A stretch of 6,911 nt of DNA from Melioribacteraceae bacterium. GTDB taxonomy: Bacteria; Bacteroidota; Ignavibacteria; Ignavibacteriales; Melioribacteraceae. Numbering within the stretch: position 1 is the stretch's first letter; each line of letters starts with the position of its first letter. The DNA is taken from positions 1 to 6,911 of the forward strand of contig WGAL01000036.1 of assembly GCA_015494845.1 (NCBI GenBank). The letters are read 5' to 3'. Position numbers and translations under genes: made by a program. The notes below the pieces were generated by a model that worked only from the letters and a program-made list of their open reading frames with translations, was not told the origin of the DNA and ran no database searches. Below, piece after piece: positions 6,669 through 6,911 of the stretch.

Positions 6669-6911
6669 ATGGATAAGCCAAGAAATTTCATCAAAAATTC
6701 TTTTCATCACATTTACAATCGTGGCGTAAATAAAGGAAATATCTTTTACGAAAAAGACGATTACTTTTATTTCTTAAACAAAATCCATTTTTACAAAAAG
6801 AAGTATTCAATAAAATTTTTAGCATACTGCTTGATGCCGAATCATTTCCACTTTTTCGTAATGCAGAAAACGGGTGAATTTACAATTTCCGATTTTATGA
6901 GTACTCTACTA
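6669..6911 (+). CDS. REP-associated tyrosine transposase (RAYT, Y1/IS200-like HUH family), N-terminal part
   Basis: The first 81 codons of a gene cut by the right edge. The protein shows the family layout: FHHIYNRGVNKGNIFYEKDD at residues 12-31, where the HIYNRG strand is the family hallmark, then Y46-S47-I48 and AYCLMPNHFHFFV at 52-64. H59-F60-H61 is the HUH metal-binding motif. The catalytic tyrosine, expected some tens of residues later, lies outside the window. RAYTs are single-strand endonucleases that cut at REP hairpins and are usually single-copy, without flanking IS ends. The ATG at 6669 is the only option because an in-frame TGA lies at 6660-6662. The upstream GAGCGGGA directly abuts the start and makes a poor ribosome site. 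It is divergent from lptB. An ordinary IS200/IS605 transposase is the alternative, but the N-terminal motif and the adjacent palindrome favour RAYT. Confidence 0.85.
   Translation, partial: MDKPRNFIKNSFHHIYNRGVNKGNIFYEKDDYFYFLNKIHFYKKKYSIKFLAYCLMPNHFHFFVMQKTGEFTISDFMSTLL

Noticed and set aside
6659..6676. Five-codon leader frame (ATG AGC GGG AAT GGA TAA) overlapping the RAYT start
   Set aside because: It could allow translational coupling, but such tiny frames are common by chance and no ribosome site precedes it.
1..6911. CRISPR array, tRNA, rRNA, toxin-antitoxin or defence module
   Set aside because: No regularly spaced repeats, cloverleaf-like sequences or recognisable proteins of these kinds were found on reading both strands.

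Overview
The window looks like an ordinary chromosomal segment from a Gram-negative bacterium of the Bacteroidota/Chlorobiota (FCB) group. Three things point there. The TonB-dependent receptor has an N-terminal carboxypeptidase-regulatory-like domain. The succinate dehydrogenase/fumarate reductase is of the single-anchor, five-helix cytochrome b558 type in the order C-A-B, with an iron-sulfur subunit whose [2Fe-2S] loop is lengthened as in Bacteroidota-type enzymes. LptB shows that a lipopolysaccharide-containing outer membrane exists. Clear Shine-Dalgarno sites (AAGGAGG, GGGAGG, GAGGAG) before the sdh genes fit Ignavibacteria/Chlorobiota-like lineages better than classical Bacteroidia, where such sites are rare; this placement is inference.

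Layout: (1) 1-698, minus strand, the N-terminal part of a TonB-dependent outer-membrane receptor running off the left edge. (2) 699-1030, an AT-rich divergent intergenic region with a candidate promoter for the sdh operon and an imperfect hairpin standing in a GC-richer island. (3) 1031-4373, a tightly coupled sdhCAB operon with TAATG stop/start overlaps at both junctions, closed by a strong intrinsic terminator at 4399-4425. (4) 4485-5702, an exported nucleotide pyrophosphatase/phosphodiesterase-family enzyme with all expected metal ligands. (5) 5728-6456, minus strand, lptB, convergent with the phosphodiesterase gene. (6) 6457-6668, an intergenic region with two strong dyad-symmetric elements. 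(7) 6669 to the right edge, the N-terminal part of a REP-associated tyrosine transposase (RAYT, Y1/HUH family).

The sdh operon links the TCA cycle to the quinone pool; the TonB receptor and LptB serve outer-membrane uptake and LPS transport; the phosphodiesterase probably acts in the periplasm. These genes look like neighbours rather than one pathway. The part most worth a second look is the right end: a perfect 20-bp palindrome with a GGAG tetranucleotide at its 5' foot, about 80 bp upstream of a RAYT gene, which is the arrangement expected of a REP element and its cognate transposase. I see no CRISPR array, tRNA, rRNA, phage module or defence system.
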